From: Acidovorax radicis N35
GTDB taxonomy: Bacteria > Pseudomonadota > Gammaproteobacteria > Burkholderiales > Burkholderiaceae_C
Assembly: GCF_000204195.1 (NCBI RefSeq)
Contig: NZ_AFBG01000020.1
Span: 653,572 to 717,571 of the forward strand
Length of the DNA: 64,000 bases
Direction: 5' to 3'
The position numbers and the translations under genes were made by a program. The notes beneath the pieces are model-generated. The model did no database searches. It was not told the DNA's origin and was given only the letters and a program-made list of their open reading frames with translations. Positions within the stretch are counted from its first letter, which is position 1; each line of letters starts with the position of its first letter. Of the stretch, positions 37,731-47,179 are shown in pieces.

Positions 37731-39278
37731 CTATGCTGCCATGACGCGGTTTTTGCCCGATCGTTTGGCCAGGTACATCGCCTGGTCGGCACGGCGGATG
37801 GCATCGGCGCTGTCTTCGCTGTCGTGCAGCTGGGCGACCCCGGCGCTGAAGGTGATGAGCACCTTCTCGCTGCCCTGCAGGAAAAAGCGTGTGGTCAGCT
37901 CGCGCTGCAGCCGCGTCATGGCGGCCACGCCGCTTTCCGCCGGGGTGTCGGGCAGCACCAGCACGAATTCCTCGCCGCCATAGCGCGCCAGCAGATCCTG
38001 TGGCCGCATGACCTCGCGCGTGACCTGGGCCAGGTGCACCAGCGCGGCGTCCCCGCCCGAATGGCCCAGGCGGTCGTTGATGGTCTTGAAATTGTCCACG
38101 TCCAGCAGCGCCAGGCACAGCGGCGAGCCCAGGCGGCGTGCGCGGGCAATTTCGCGCTCCATGGCTTCGTCCAGGCCCTTGCGGTTGAGCGAGCCCGTGA
38201 GCGGGTCGTGCCGGGCCTGGGCACTGGCGCGGTCCAGCTCTTCTTGCAGTCTGGCGACTTCGGCGCGCTTGGCTTCGGTGCGTTCGCGCAGGTCGTGCAG
38301 TTCGTCGTGCGCCACGCGGCTGTCCAGTGCCATCGAGCGGGTGGCGGTCATCACTTCCTGCAGCACGGGGGCGATTTCTTCGAGGGTGTTGGCCTTGCCG
38401 ATCAGGTCGGCGCAGCGGGCCATCGTGCCCTGGTAGGTGGTGCTGGATGCGGTGATCTTGGCCAGGCGTTCGATGAACGTGGCCAGCATGTCCTTCATCT
38501 GCTCTTGCGCCTCGACCGTGCGGGCCTTGGCCTCGGTCTGCTTGAAGATCACGTCCTTGAGCCGGCGCTGCACATCGTCCAGGCGGCGCAGCGTGAGCGG
38601 CGGGGTGGAGGCGGCCATCAATGCCTCGGCTTGGCCGTGCAGCCAGCGGTCTTCCACGCTGAGCACGGCGATGTTCTCGAACACCATGTGCAGCAACTCC
38701 AGCAGGCTGGAGCGGATGGCGGCCTGGTCTTCGGTGGCAAACGACAGCCGGTAGGTGAAGTTGCCCAGCATGAGCTGGACGGTGGAGATGGGCGGTGCGG
38801 GTTCTTTCAGAAAGGCGATGAGCTTTTCCGCCATCTCGATCACGCGGGCATCGTCCTCGCCCAGCGCGGGCATCGTGTTGTCGATGAGGCGGGCCAGCAT
38901 CTGCGCAAACTCGTCCGGCAGGACGCCAGGGTTGGCGGTGCCCGGAGCATCTGCCGCTGTCTCTACTGGGGTGGCCGCCGCCGCCGCCGGGTTCAGCCCC
39001 AGGTTGGCGTAGCCGACCAGCACACTTTGTAGCGAAGTCCAGTCTTTGTTGTTGACGGCGCGCTCAAATTGCCCCAGTAGTCGCTTTTGTGCGGGGGTTT
39101 GGCCTGGCAACACCCTCAGGATGTGGTGCAGCGGGCCTTCCGGGAACGGCTGGGGGCTGCGGGTTCCTGAGATCTCGTCGTACAGCGCCAAGTAGTTGTC
39201 GGGCGTCGGGGGCAGGCGCCGGGCGGTCAGCTGCTTGAGCGTCTCGCGCGCAATTTCGGAAGGTGGTCGGTCGGCCAT
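37731..39278 (-). CDS. cytosolic diguanylate cyclase
   Basis: This 515-aa protein without membrane segments has a long helical N-terminal part of about 340 residues, ending in a coiled coil (AKRAEVARLQEELDRASAQA), then a GGDEF domain from RHDPLTGSLNRKGLDEAMER. The catalytic motif is GGEEF (residues 434-438), and an inhibitory RxxD site (RPQD) lies five residues before it, so an active, product-inhibited enzyme is expected. The N-terminal part is probably a dimerisation or targeting domain; its ligand is unknown. Confidence 0.92.
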   Translation of the reverse strand: MADRPPSEIARETLKQLTARRLPPTPDNYLALYDEISGTRSPQPFPEGPLHHILRVLPGQTPAQKRLLGQFERAVNNKDWTSLQSVLVGYANLGLNPAAAAATPVETAADAPGTANPGVLPDEFAQMLARLIDNTMPALGEDDARVIEMAEKLIAFLKEPAPPISTVQLMLGNFTYRLSFATEDQAAIRSSLLELLHMVFENIAVLSVEDRWLHGQAEALMAASTPPLTLRRLDDVQRRLKDVIFKQTEAKARTVEAQEQMKDMLATFIERLAKITASSTTYQGTMARCADLIGKANTLEEIAPVLQEVMTATRSMALDSRVAHDELHDLRERTEAKRAEVARLQEELDRASAQARHDPLTGSLNRKGLDEAMEREIARARRLGSPLCLALLDVDNFKTINDRLGHSGGDAALVHLAQVTREVMRPQDLLARYGGEEFVLVLPDTPAESGVAAMTRLQRELTTRFFLQGSEKVLITFSAGVAQLHDSEDSADAIRRADQAMYLAKRSGKNRVMAA

Positions 39279-39467
39279 GTACGGACACCAGTGTCAGGGG
39301 AAATCAGGAGGCACGAGTGTGACACAGCGGCTCGCACATTGCCCCACCTATTGGGGGGTGCTGCAGATCGCGCTGGCGCGGCGGCAGACCTGCAGGCGCC
39401 GTGGAATGGGCCTGGCCTGGCTACTGGCGTCCCCCGGGGATGGCGCAGCCGCCGCCGCAGGGGATTC

Positions 39468-40442
39468 CTAGTTCACCATCACGAGCTTGCCCATCACCCC
39501 CCGCGAACCCATGTGGGCGTAGGCGGCGGGCAGTTCGGCCATGGGCATGGTGCGGTCGATCACGGGCTTGATCTTGCCCTGGGCGTACCACTGCGCCAGC
39601 TCGCCCATCATGGCGGCGTTGGCCTTGGGCTCGCGCTTGGCGAAGTCGCCCCAGAACACACCCACGATGGAGGCACCCTTGAGCAGTGCCAGGTTGAAGG
39701 GCAGGGCCGGGATGGGGCCGGAGGCAAAACCCACCACCAGGTAGCGGCCGCGCCAGGCGATGGAGCGGAAGGCGGGCTCGGCAAAATCGCCGCCCACGGG
39801 GTCATATATCACGTCGGGGCCCTTGCCGTCGGTGAGCGTTTTGATGGCGTCGCGCAGGTTGTCCTTGCTGTAGTTGATGGTGGCGTCCGCGCCGATGGAG
39901 GTGCACAGCGCACACTTTTCGTCGCTGGAGGCTGCTGCAAGCACGCGCGAGCCCATCGCCTTGGCAATCTGGATGGCTGCTGTGCCCACGCCCCCGGCAG
40001 CGCCCAGCACCAGCACGGTTTCGCCGGCCTTGAGCTGTGCACGGTCTACCAGCGCATGGTGGGATGTGGCGTAGATCATGATGAACGCGGCGGCGTCCAC
40101 ATGCGAAAAACCGTCGGGCAGTGGCATGCACAGGGCCGCCGGGGCAAGGGTGTGGGTGCCAAAACCACCGGTGCCCGACAGGCAGGCCACGTTTTGGCCG
40201 ACCTTGAGGTGGGTGACCCCATCGCCTACCGCCGCGACCACGCCTGCGTATTCCGACCCGGGCACGAAGGGCAGCGGCGGTTTCATCTGGTACTTGTTCT
40301 GCACGATCAGCAGGTCCGGGAAGTTCAGGCTGGCGGCCTTGATCTCGATGAGCACCTCGCCCGCCTTGGGCGAGGGCGTGGGCAATTCGGTCCAGGCCAG
40401 GGCGTCAACGCCGGTGGGGTTGGTGCAAAGCCAAGCGTGCAT
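39468..40442 (-). CDS. NADPH:quinone oxidoreductase family (MDR superfamily)
   Basis: This 324-aa zinc-free medium-chain reductase starts MHAWLCTNPTGVDALAWTEL. The domain order is a GroES-like N-terminus (GEVLIEIKAASLNFPDLL), then a Rossmann fold with GAAGGVGTAAIQIAKAMG. It reduces quinones or enones using NADPH. The long open frame upstream of 40442 is antisense shadow of surE. The gene diverges from surE with 138 bp between. Confidence 0.93.
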   Translation of the reverse strand: MHAWLCTNPTGVDALAWTELPTPSPKAGEVLIEIKAASLNFPDLLIVQNKYQMKPPLPFVPGSEYAGVVAAVGDGVTHLKVGQNVACLSGTGGFGTHTLAPAALCMPLPDGFSHVDAAAFIMIYATSHHALVDRAQLKAGETVLVLGAAGGVGTAAIQIAKAMGSRVLAAASSDEKCALCTSIGADATINYSKDNLRDAIKTLTDGKGPDVIYDPVGGDFAEPAFRSIAWRGRYLVVGFASGPIPALPFNLALLKGASIVGVFWGDFAKREPKANAAMMGELAQWYAQGKIKPVIDRTMPMAELPAAYAHMGSRGVMGKLVMVN

Positions 40443-40580
40443 GGAAAAGTCTCCTGTCAATGTGGGCTGCATGATAGGCGGGGCAACCGGGCGCGCGATG
40501 TCCCACGAGCGACGGGGGCTGGCCGTGGGGCCAAGGCCGGACGCCCCACCTACAATCCGTTGCAAGCTCCACCGCAACCC

Positions 40581-41369
40581 ATGAAAATTCTGATTTCCAA
40601 CGACGACGGCTACCAGGCTCCGGGCATCGTTGCGCTGCACGATGCCTTGAAAACCCTTGATGGGGTGGAGGTGGAAGTGGTCGCGCCCGAGCACAACAAC
40701 AGCGCCAAGTCCAATGCGTTGACGCTGCACTCGCCGCTGTATGTGCACAAGGCCTTCAACGGTTTTCGCTATGTGAACGGAACGCCAGCCGACTGCGTGC
40801 ACATCGCCCTGACGGGGCTGCTGGGCTACCGGCCCGATCTGGTGGTGTCGGGCATCAACAATGGCGCCAACATGGGCGATGACACCATCTATTCGGGCAC
40901 GGTGGGCGCGGCCATGGAGGGCTATCTGTTTGGCATTCCAGCCATTGCCTTCTCCCAGGTGGACAAGGGGTGGGGCGAGATCGAGGCCGCTGCGGCCAAA
41001 GCGCGCGAAATCGTTGCGCAGATGCTGGCGCAGAAGCTCGTGAACGAAACCCCGTGGCTGCTGAACGTGAACATTCCCAACATGCCCCTCGACGCGCTGA
41101 AGCCCCTCAAGCTGTGTCGCCTGGGGCGCCGCCACGCGGCCGAGCGTGTGATCGTGCAGGAAAGCCCCCGGGGCGAGGCGATGTACTGGATCGGTGGCGC
41201 AGGAGCGGCCAAGGATGACGCGGAGGGCACGGATTTCCATGCCACGGCGCAGGGCCATGTGTCCATCACGCCGCTGAAGGTGGATCTGACCGACCACGAC
41301 AACCTTGGCTACTGGGCGCAAACGGCGTCCCGGCTTGCGGCAGGGGCGGCTGGCGCCCCTGAGCTCTGA
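40581..41369 (+). CDS. surE: 5'/3'-nucleotidase, stationary-phase survival protein
   Basis: This 262-aa nucleotidase has the N-terminal metal motif ISNDDGY (Asn7, Asp8, Asp9), SAKSNALT and GINNGANMGDDTIYSGTVG. It removes phosphate from nucleoside monophosphates and short polyphosphates. The ATG at 40581 has a weak upstream site; the long in-frame extension is not part of the gene. A TACAAT box at about 40551-40556 is a possible -10. Its TGA overlaps the pcm start, as in the conserved surE-pcm-nlpD cluster. Confidence 0.96.
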   Translation: MKILISNDDGYQAPGIVALHDALKTLDGVEVEVVAPEHNNSAKSNALTLHSPLYVHKAFNGFRYVNGTPADCVHIALTGLLGYRPDLVVSGINNGANMGDDTIYSGTVGAAMEGYLFGIPAIAFSQVDKGWGEIEAAAAKAREIVAQMLAQKLVNETPWLLNVNIPNMPLDALKPLKLCRLGRRHAAERVIVQESPRGEAMYWIGGAGAAKDDAEGTDFHATAQGHVSITPLKVDLTDHDNLGYWAQTASRLAAGAAGAPEL

Positions 41370-42139
41370 TGCAGCGCCGCCCAGGATTTCCAGCCCGGTT
41401 GCCGGGGTCTGGACATGCTCCAGCCCGGACCGCGCCGATGGCGACGCCCGTCCGCAATCCAGTGGCGGCAGCCCCGGTAGGCATCGGGTTGGACTCTGCG
41501 GCGGTCCGCGCGCGCATGGTGCAGAAACTGGCGGCTGGTGGTATCACGTCGGCGGCGGTGTTGCAGGCCATGGGCACTGTGGAGCGCCATCGTTTTGTGG
41601 ACAGTGCCCTGGTCAATCAGGCGTACGAGGACACAAGCCTGCCGATTGGCCTCGGGCAGACCATCTCCAAACCCAATGTCGTTGCCCGCATGTGTGAATT
41701 GCTTTTGGGGGCTGAGGGTGCGCGCACCGGTGGGTTGGGGCGCGTGCTGGAGATCGGCACGGGCTGCGGCTACCAGGCCGCCGTGCTGAGCCACCTGGCA
41801 CGCGAGGTCTACACGCTGGAGCGCCTGCGTGGCCTGCATGACAAGGCGCGCCACAATCTGCGCCCGTTTCGCCTGGCCAATGTTCATTTGCTGTTTGGTG
41901 ACGGCATGCTGGGCTACGCCAAGGGCGCACCCTATGCAGCCATCATTGCCGCAGCTGGTGGTGATGCCGTGCCCCAGGCTTGGTGCGATCAATTGGCCGT
42001 TGGCGGCAGGCTGGTTGCACCCATGGCACTGGCGGGTGGGCAGCAGATGTTGCTTGTGATCGACAAAACTCCGCACGGATTGAAACAAAGCGTGCTGGAG
42101 CCTGTGCATTTTGTCCCTCTAAAATCGGGGATTGCCTGA
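41369..42139 (+). CDS. pcm: protein-L-isoaspartate O-methyltransferase
   Basis: This 256-aa SAM-dependent repair enzyme for isoaspartyl damage has methylase motif I as VLEIGTGCGYQAAVL and the family motif LPIGLGQTISKPNVVARM. The first ATG overlaps surE by one base (TGATG). A later ATG at 41438 is possible, since the first 23 residues are Arg/Pro-rich and look unconserved. It is cytosolic. Confidence 0.95.
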   Translation: MQRRPGFPARLPGSGHAPARTAPMATPVRNPVAAAPVGIGLDSAAVRARMVQKLAAGGITSAAVLQAMGTVERHRFVDSALVNQAYEDTSLPIGLGQTISKPNVVARMCELLLGAEGARTGGLGRVLEIGTGCGYQAAVLSHLAREVYTLERLRGLHDKARHNLRPFRLANVHLLFGDGMLGYAKGAPYAAIIAAAGGDAVPQAWCDQLAVGGRLVAPMALAGGQQMLLVIDKTPHGLKQSVLEPVHFVPLKSGIA

Positions 42140-42151
42140 AGGGAATTGCTT

Positions 42152-43066
42152 ATGTTCGTATCGCGTGGTCTTGTGGTTGGGTTGACTGTGGCACTGGCGG
42201 GTTTTGCGCTCACCGGCTGCGGTACCCGGCTGAACAAGGCTCCAGTGGAAGACCGAGGCACATCCTCCTCCACACCTTCTTCCTCCGCACAACCCGGTGT
42301 GGTGGTTGGCGCCCCCGTCAAGCCGCTGCCTGGCGCCGAGAACGCTGGCAAACCAGGCTATTACACGGTCAAGCCAGGAGATACCCTTATCCGCATCGGG
42401 CTGGAATCTGGCCAGAGCTGGAAAGACATTGCGCGCTGGAACAGCCTTGACAATGCAAATCTGATCGAAGTCGGCCAGGTGCTGCGCGTGGCGCCGCCGG
42501 TAGCCGCTTCGCAGGCAGTCGCCTCGGACAGTGGCGTGGTAACGCGGCCTGTCACGTCCTCCACCGTGACGCCTGCAGCACCTGCCAGCACACCAGCGCC
42601 CGCTGCCAGCGCGGCCAAGCCTGCCACTTCGGCGGCCTCTGGCCCCGTGGTGGCAGTGGCACCCGCCACGCCTGCGGCTCCCCAGGCTGCAGCAGAAGAT
42701 GACATGGCGTTTATCTGGCCAGCCCCAGGTTCGTTGATTGCCGGTTTTGACGAGGCGCGCAACAAGGGGTATGACATTGCTGGCAAGGCGGGGGATCCGG
42801 TCCTGGCAGCTGCCGATGGCCGTGTGGTGTATTCAGGGGCGGGGCTGCGCGGATATGGCAATCTTGTCATCCTCAAGCACAACAACACGTTTTTGACGGC
42901 GTATGCCCACAACCAGACCCTGCTTGTCAAGGAGGATCAGGCTGTGCGCAAGGGGCAAAAAATTGCCGAGATGGGTAGCACCGACGCCGACCGGGTCAAG
43001 CTGCACTTCGAAATCCGTCGCCAGGGCAAGCCTGTCGATCCGTCGCGTTACCTGCCTCCCCGTTGA
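42152..43066 (+). CDS. nlpD: NlpD-type lipoprotein, amidase activator (LysM + LytM)
   Basis: The 304-aa protein starts at ATG 42152 after GAAGGGA. The signal peptide has a lipobox (FALTGC, Cys23). A LysM domain (YYTVKPGDTLIRIGLESGQS) binds peptidoglycan, an Ala/Pro/Thr linker follows, then a LytM/M23 domain (GRVVYSGAGLRGYGNLVILK; KLHFEIRRQGKPVDPSRYLP). The first metal-ligand His/Asp pair is absent (GYDIAG), the usual degenerate state of NlpD, which activates amidases but does not cut. Confidence 0.94.
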   Translation: MFVSRGLVVGLTVALAGFALTGCGTRLNKAPVEDRGTSSSTPSSSAQPGVVVGAPVKPLPGAENAGKPGYYTVKPGDTLIRIGLESGQSWKDIARWNSLDNANLIEVGQVLRVAPPVAASQAVASDSGVVTRPVTSSTVTPAAPASTPAPAASAAKPATSAASGPVVAVAPATPAAPQAAAEDDMAFIWPAPGSLIAGFDEARNKGYDIAGKAGDPVLAAADGRVVYSGAGLRGYGNLVILKHNNTFLTAYAHNQTLLVKEDQAVRKGQKIAEMGSTDADRVKLHFEIRRQGKPVDPSRYLPPR

Positions 43067-44112
43067 ATCCCGCTGTGGCTCTACCGCCCGTGGGTGCAAC
43101 CGGTGATGTGCAGGGCTCGGCCGGAACCGTGGATGACCTGCTGAACGAAGAGTCGGAGGGGCTTGCGGAAGAATCGGGAAGCGAGCTTCGCTCCGCGCAG
43201 ATCGGCGCCGGGCAACATGCCGCCCGGCTGGACCGGGCGCTGGCCGATCTGGTTCCCGAGTTCTCGCGCAGCTATCTGCAGCAGTTGCTGGCGCAGGGCC
43301 TGGTGAGCCTCAACGGCAAGCCGGTCACCAAGGTCGCTACCCGCGTGAAGGTGGGCGATCAGGTGGTGCTGGAAATGCGGCCCACCCTGCAAAGCCAGGC
43401 CTTCCGGCCCGAGCCCATGGAGATCGAGGTCGTCCATGAGGACGCGCATCTGCTGGTAGTGAACAAACCAGCGGGCCTGGTGGTCCATCCAGCGCCCGGG
43501 AACTGGAGTGGCACCTTGCTCAACGGTCTGCTCGCCCGCGACGAAAAAGCACTGACCGTGCCGCGTGCCGGCATCGTCCACCGGCTCGACAAGGACACGA
43601 GTGGCTTGATGGTGGTGGCGCGGGATCGCTCCACCATGGACGCGCTGGTCGCACTGATCGCGGAGCGCAAGGTGCAGCGCCAGTACCTGGCCCTGGCCCA
43701 CGGCGCATGGTCAGGTCCCAAGAGCCGCACGGTGGATGCTCCCGTCGGCCGAGATCCACGCAACCGCCTGCGCATGGCTGTGGTGGACCTGGTGCTCCAT
43801 GCGGGCAAGCTGGCGCGGACCGACGTGCGCTGGTTGGCTGGTTCGGACGAAGGCTGTTGGGTGCAATGCACGCTGCACACCGGGCGTACCCACCAGATAC
43901 GGGTGCACATGGCATCCCTGAAGCACCCGCTGGTGGGGGACAGCCTCTATGGGGGCGCGCCGGTTGGCGCGATGCAGCGGCAGGCCCTTCACGCCTACCG
44001 CCTGGCTTTTGTGCATCCCGTCACGGGCGAGGCGCTGGAATTCCATGCGCCCGTGCCCGAAGACATGCGCCAGGCACTCTCCTTGTGGGGGCTGGGCTAC
44101 AATGCGCCCTGA
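43063..44112 (+). CDS. rluD: RluD-family 23S rRNA pseudouridine synthase
   Basis: This 349-aa protein has an N-terminal S4 RNA-binding domain (ARLDRALADLVPEFSRSYLQ) and a catalytic domain with HRLDKDTSG (Asp176). The frame has no early ATG. The earliest start is a TTG overlapping the nlpD stop (TTGA); in-frame GTGs at 43075, 43090 and 43108 are alternatives. The first 45 residues are acidic and not conserved. This gene occupies the place where rpoS often follows nlpD. Confidence 0.9.
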   Translation: MNPAVALPPVGATGDVQGSAGTVDDLLNEESEGLAEESGSELRSAQIGAGQHAARLDRALADLVPEFSRSYLQQLLAQGLVSLNGKPVTKVATRVKVGDQVVLEMRPTLQSQAFRPEPMEIEVVHEDAHLLVVNKPAGLVVHPAPGNWSGTLLNGLLARDEKALTVPRAGIVHRLDKDTSGLMVVARDRSTMDALVALIAERKVQRQYLALAHGAWSGPKSRTVDAPVGRDPRNRLRMAVVDLVLHAGKLARTDVRWLAGSDEGCWVQCTLHTGRTHQIRVHMASLKHPLVGDSLYGGAPVGAMQRQALHAYRLAFVHPVTGEALEFHAPVPEDMRQALSLWGLGYNAP

Positions 44113-44262
44113 CGGCCAGACTGGCCCCCCCAGCCCGTAGACGGAATCCCGCCGGGCTCTTGCGTCGCGCCAGCGCCCTTGCACAGCGCGCCATTGATTG
44201 CCCCCTGCTGTTGATGTGCCACCCGTTGCAACGCGTGGCACTTTTCCAGGAATCGCTGAACC

Positions 44263-45000
44263 ATGAACACGGTGGATGCCAAACGGGTCCTCGAAACTGC
44301 GCTGATCTGCGCGCAGCAGCCTGTGCCCCTGCGCGAGCTGCGAGTGCTTTTTAATGATGCATTGGGGTCGGACACGCTCAAGGTGCTGCTGCAGGAGTTG
44401 CAGTTGGAATGGGCGCAGCGGGGTGTAGAGCTGGTTCAGGTGGCCACAGGGTGGCGCTTCCAGAGCCGTCCCGAAATGCGTGAATACCTTGACCGGTTGC
44501 ACCCCGAAAAGCCTCCGCGCTATTCGAGGGCCACCATGGAGACACTGGCAATCATTGCGTATCGCCAGCCCGTAACACGGGGCGATATTGAGGACATCCG
44601 GGGGGTGACGGTCAATAGCCTGATCGTCAAGCAGTTGGAAGACCGTGGCTGGGTCGAGGTCATTGGTCACCGGGAAACGGTGGGGCGCCCGGCGCTGTTT
44701 GCAACCACCCGGCAGTTCCTGGATGACATGGGATTGCAGTCGCTGGATCAACTGCCGGTGCTCGACGACCCCTCAGGCAATGCGAACGTGTTGGAGGCAA
44801 TGGCTGCTGCTGCGCAGGGAGTGATAGAGCCAGAGGCTGAGCTGGTGGCGGTGGGCGCAGATGCCCAGTCGCTTGAGTCTTCAGAGACTGTTGCTGCCAG
44901 TGGACAGTGGCCGCAGGTGGACGATTTTTTTCAGAATGTGGAGACGGATCTCCGCGATGACGATGCCGATACCCCGGGTGGTATCCAGGGAAATACTTGA
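44263..45000 (+). CDS. scpB: segregation and condensation protein B
   Basis: This 245-aa protein has two winged-helix domains typical of ScpB, with the signature YSRATMETLAIIAYRQPVTR and DIEDIRGVTVNSLIVKQLED, then RPALFATTRQFLDDMGL. It forms the SMC-ScpA-ScpB complex for chromosome compaction. An acidic tail of about 80 residues follows the core. Its stop overlaps the rluB start (TGATG), opening the long rightward housekeeping run. Confidence 0.95.
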   Translation: MNTVDAKRVLETALICAQQPVPLRELRVLFNDALGSDTLKVLLQELQLEWAQRGVELVQVATGWRFQSRPEMREYLDRLHPEKPPRYSRATMETLAIIAYRQPVTRGDIEDIRGVTVNSLIVKQLEDRGWVEVIGHRETVGRPALFATTRQFLDDMGLQSLDQLPVLDDPSGNANVLEAMAAAAQGVIEPEAELVAVGADAQSLESSETVAASGQWPQVDDFFQNVETDLRDDDADTPGGIQGNT

Positions 45001-46577
45001 TGAACGACTCGACCCCCGAAATTCCGGCTGATCTGCCGGAGGCTGATCCTTCAGCGGCTGCCGCAGCGCCCAAAAAGGTCGCTGCCAAACGTGCTCCGCG
45101 CAAGAAGAAGGCCGAGCCAGTGGACAACGTGGAAGCCGAGGGCGGCGCTGTTGCGGATGGGCGGGATGCTGCCACGGCACCAGCCCCGGCCGTCGAGTTG
45201 CTGTCCCGGTCTCTTCAGCAGAATGTGCCTGTGGATGCACTGGTTGTGGCCGAGCCTGCAACGGTTCAGGCAGGTGTTCCTGACGCGATGAACGCGCCAG
45301 GCCAAGGCGAGCGCCAGCACCGTGGGGACGTCAGGGGGCGGCAACCACGCGCCGAAGGGGTTGCTCGGGACAAGCGCAAAGCCGTTGTGCCCGCTGTGCA
45401 GGGTTATGAGTTTGAAGATGTGGTGTCGGGCCGCTTTGACGAGGACGATGCCTCTGCAGAGACGGTTCCCGCCAAGCGCGTGCTGTTGCCCCAGGTGGAA
45501 ACTCCGAAGCTTCACAAGGTGCTGGCCCAGGCGGGTTTGGGCTCGCGTCTGGAGATGGAGCAGCTCATTCTGGAAGGTCGCATCTCGGTGAACAATGAGC
45601 CTGCCCATATCGGGCAGCGCATCCAGTTCGGCGACCAGGTCAAGGTCAATGGCAAACCCATCCGCTATCGCATCGACCCTCCCCCTGCGCGCGTGATTGC
45701 GTACCACAAGCCTGTGGGCGAAGTGGTGACCCACGACGATCCGCAGAACCGGCCCACCGTCTTTCGCAAGCTTCCCCGGCTCATGCAGGGCAAGTGGCAG
45801 TCGGTTGGACGTCTGGATCTGAATACCGAAGGCCTGCTGCTGTTTACCAGCTCGGGTGAGCTGGCCAACAAGCTGATGCATCCCCGTTTCGGGCTGGAGC
45901 GCGAATACGCCGTGCGTGTGCTCGGCGCCCTCAGCAACGAGGAGAAGCAGAAGTTGCTGGATGGTGTGCGGCTGGACGATGGCATGGCGTCGTTTGGTTC
46001 TATCGAGGACGGTGGCGGCGAAGGGTCCAACTGCTGGTACAGGGTCACCATTTCCGAAGGGCGCAATCGTGAGGTGCGTCGCATGCTCGAATCTGTGGGT
46101 CACGCGGTCAGCCGACTGATCCGTATCCGTTACGGTGCCATGGTTCTGCCGCGTGGACTCAAGCGTGGCGCCTGGCTGGAGCTTGACGAGGGTGATATCC
46201 GTGCCTTGGTACAGGCGGCTGGTGCGGGGCGCCCGGAGGCTGTTGAAGGCCGTCCGGACGAAGGTTCGGATGCTGCCGGCGGGCGGGGAGGTGGCAACAA
46301 GCGCAACCGTGGGCGCAGTGGCCCTCGTGTGGGTGATGGTCCGCGCCGCGACATGTCGCAGGGGGCATCGGGTGGTCCCCGTGGTCAGAAACCGCGACGC
46401 GACGGAGGGCAGGGTTCCGACCGTGGTAACGGTGGTGGTGACCGCCAGCGCGGAGCCGCACAACCCGACCCGATGAAAACATCGGTAGGCTATATCGGCA
46501 TGGACAGTCTCTCGCGGCACCGCCAGGACAAGCGACGCCCCGGTGGGGGAGGCCCTCGTCGCGGAGGCGGGCGCTAA
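45000..46577 (+). CDS. rluB: 23S rRNA pseudouridine synthase B with long terminal extensions
   Basis: This 525-aa protein is much longer than the family core of about 290. Residues 1-160 are Ala/Glu/Pro-rich and look disordered. An S4 domain (KLHKVLAQAGLGSRLEMEQL) and catalytic domain (GRLDLNTEGLLLFTSSGELA, with the catalytic Asp) follow. The last 110 residues are Gly/Arg/Asp-rich low complexity (RDGGQGSDRGNGGGDRQRGA), probably RNA-interacting. The ATG overlaps the scpB TGA. Confidence 0.95.
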   Translation: MNDSTPEIPADLPEADPSAAAAAPKKVAAKRAPRKKKAEPVDNVEAEGGAVADGRDAATAPAPAVELLSRSLQQNVPVDALVVAEPATVQAGVPDAMNAPGQGERQHRGDVRGRQPRAEGVARDKRKAVVPAVQGYEFEDVVSGRFDEDDASAETVPAKRVLLPQVETPKLHKVLAQAGLGSRLEMEQLILEGRISVNNEPAHIGQRIQFGDQVKVNGKPIRYRIDPPPARVIAYHKPVGEVVTHDDPQNRPTVFRKLPRLMQGKWQSVGRLDLNTEGLLLFTSSGELANKLMHPRFGLEREYAVRVLGALSNEEKQKLLDGVRLDDGMASFGSIEDGGGEGSNCWYRVTISEGRNREVRRMLESVGHAVSRLIRIRYGAMVLPRGLKRGAWLELDEGDIRALVQAAGAGRPEAVEGRPDEGSDAAGGRGGGNKRNRGRSGPRVGDGPRRDMSQGASGGPRGQKPRRDGGQGSDRGNGGGDRQRGAAQPDPMKTSVGYIGMDSLSRHRQDKRRPGGGGPRRGGGR

Positions 46578-46666
46578 GCGCGCGTAGCGCAGGTCTCCCC
46601 GGTTAGAATCGAGGGCTTTGTCCGGTGGGCAAACGAAATACAGCAACATCAATTCAGGAAATTACT

Positions 46667-47092
46667 ATGGCAATCGAACGCACTCTCTCCATCATCAAGC
46701 CCGACGCAGTGGCCAAGAATGTTATCGGTCAGATCTATGCACGCTTTGAAGCGGCTGGCCTCAAGGTTGTAGCAGCGCGCATGGCCCACCTGTCGCGCCT
46801 GGAAGCCGAGCAGTTCTACGCAGTGCATAAAGCGCGTCCTTTCTTCAAGGACCTGGTGGACTTCATGATCTCCGGCCCTGTGATGATCCAGGCCCTGGAA
46901 GGCGAAAACGCGATTCTGAAGAATCGCGAACTCATGGGTGCTACGGACCCCAAGAAGGCAGAAGCTGGCACCATCCGCGCCGACTTCGCTGACAGCATCG
47001 ATGCCAACGCAGTGCATGGCTCCGACGCGGCTGAAACGGCCCAGGCAGAAGTGGCTTTCTTCTTCCCAGGCCTGAACATCTACTCGCGCTGA
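46667..47092 (+). CDS. ndk: nucleoside diphosphate kinase
   Basis: This 141-aa enzyme equalises NTP pools by phosphate transfer through a histidine, present in NAVHGSDA. The N-terminus [20 protein letters not shown] is standard. The ATG at 46667 follows CAGGAAAT. A TAGAAT box at about 46605 is a candidate -10 for a promoter between rluB and ndk. Confidence 0.97.
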   Translation: MAIERTLSIIKPDAVAKNVIGQIYARFEAAGLKVVAARMAHLSRLEAEQFYAVHKARPFFKDLVDFMISGPVMIQALEGENAILKNRELMGATDPKKAEAGTIRADFADSIDANAVHGSDAAETAQAEVAFFFPGLNIYSR

Positions 47093-47179
47093 TATGGGTG
47101 TCCCCATGCCTGTTCCCGCAAACGTGGGAGACCTGCGCCATGGGGACGACTGCGTTCGGCCCACCCAGGGGGGAGCGCA

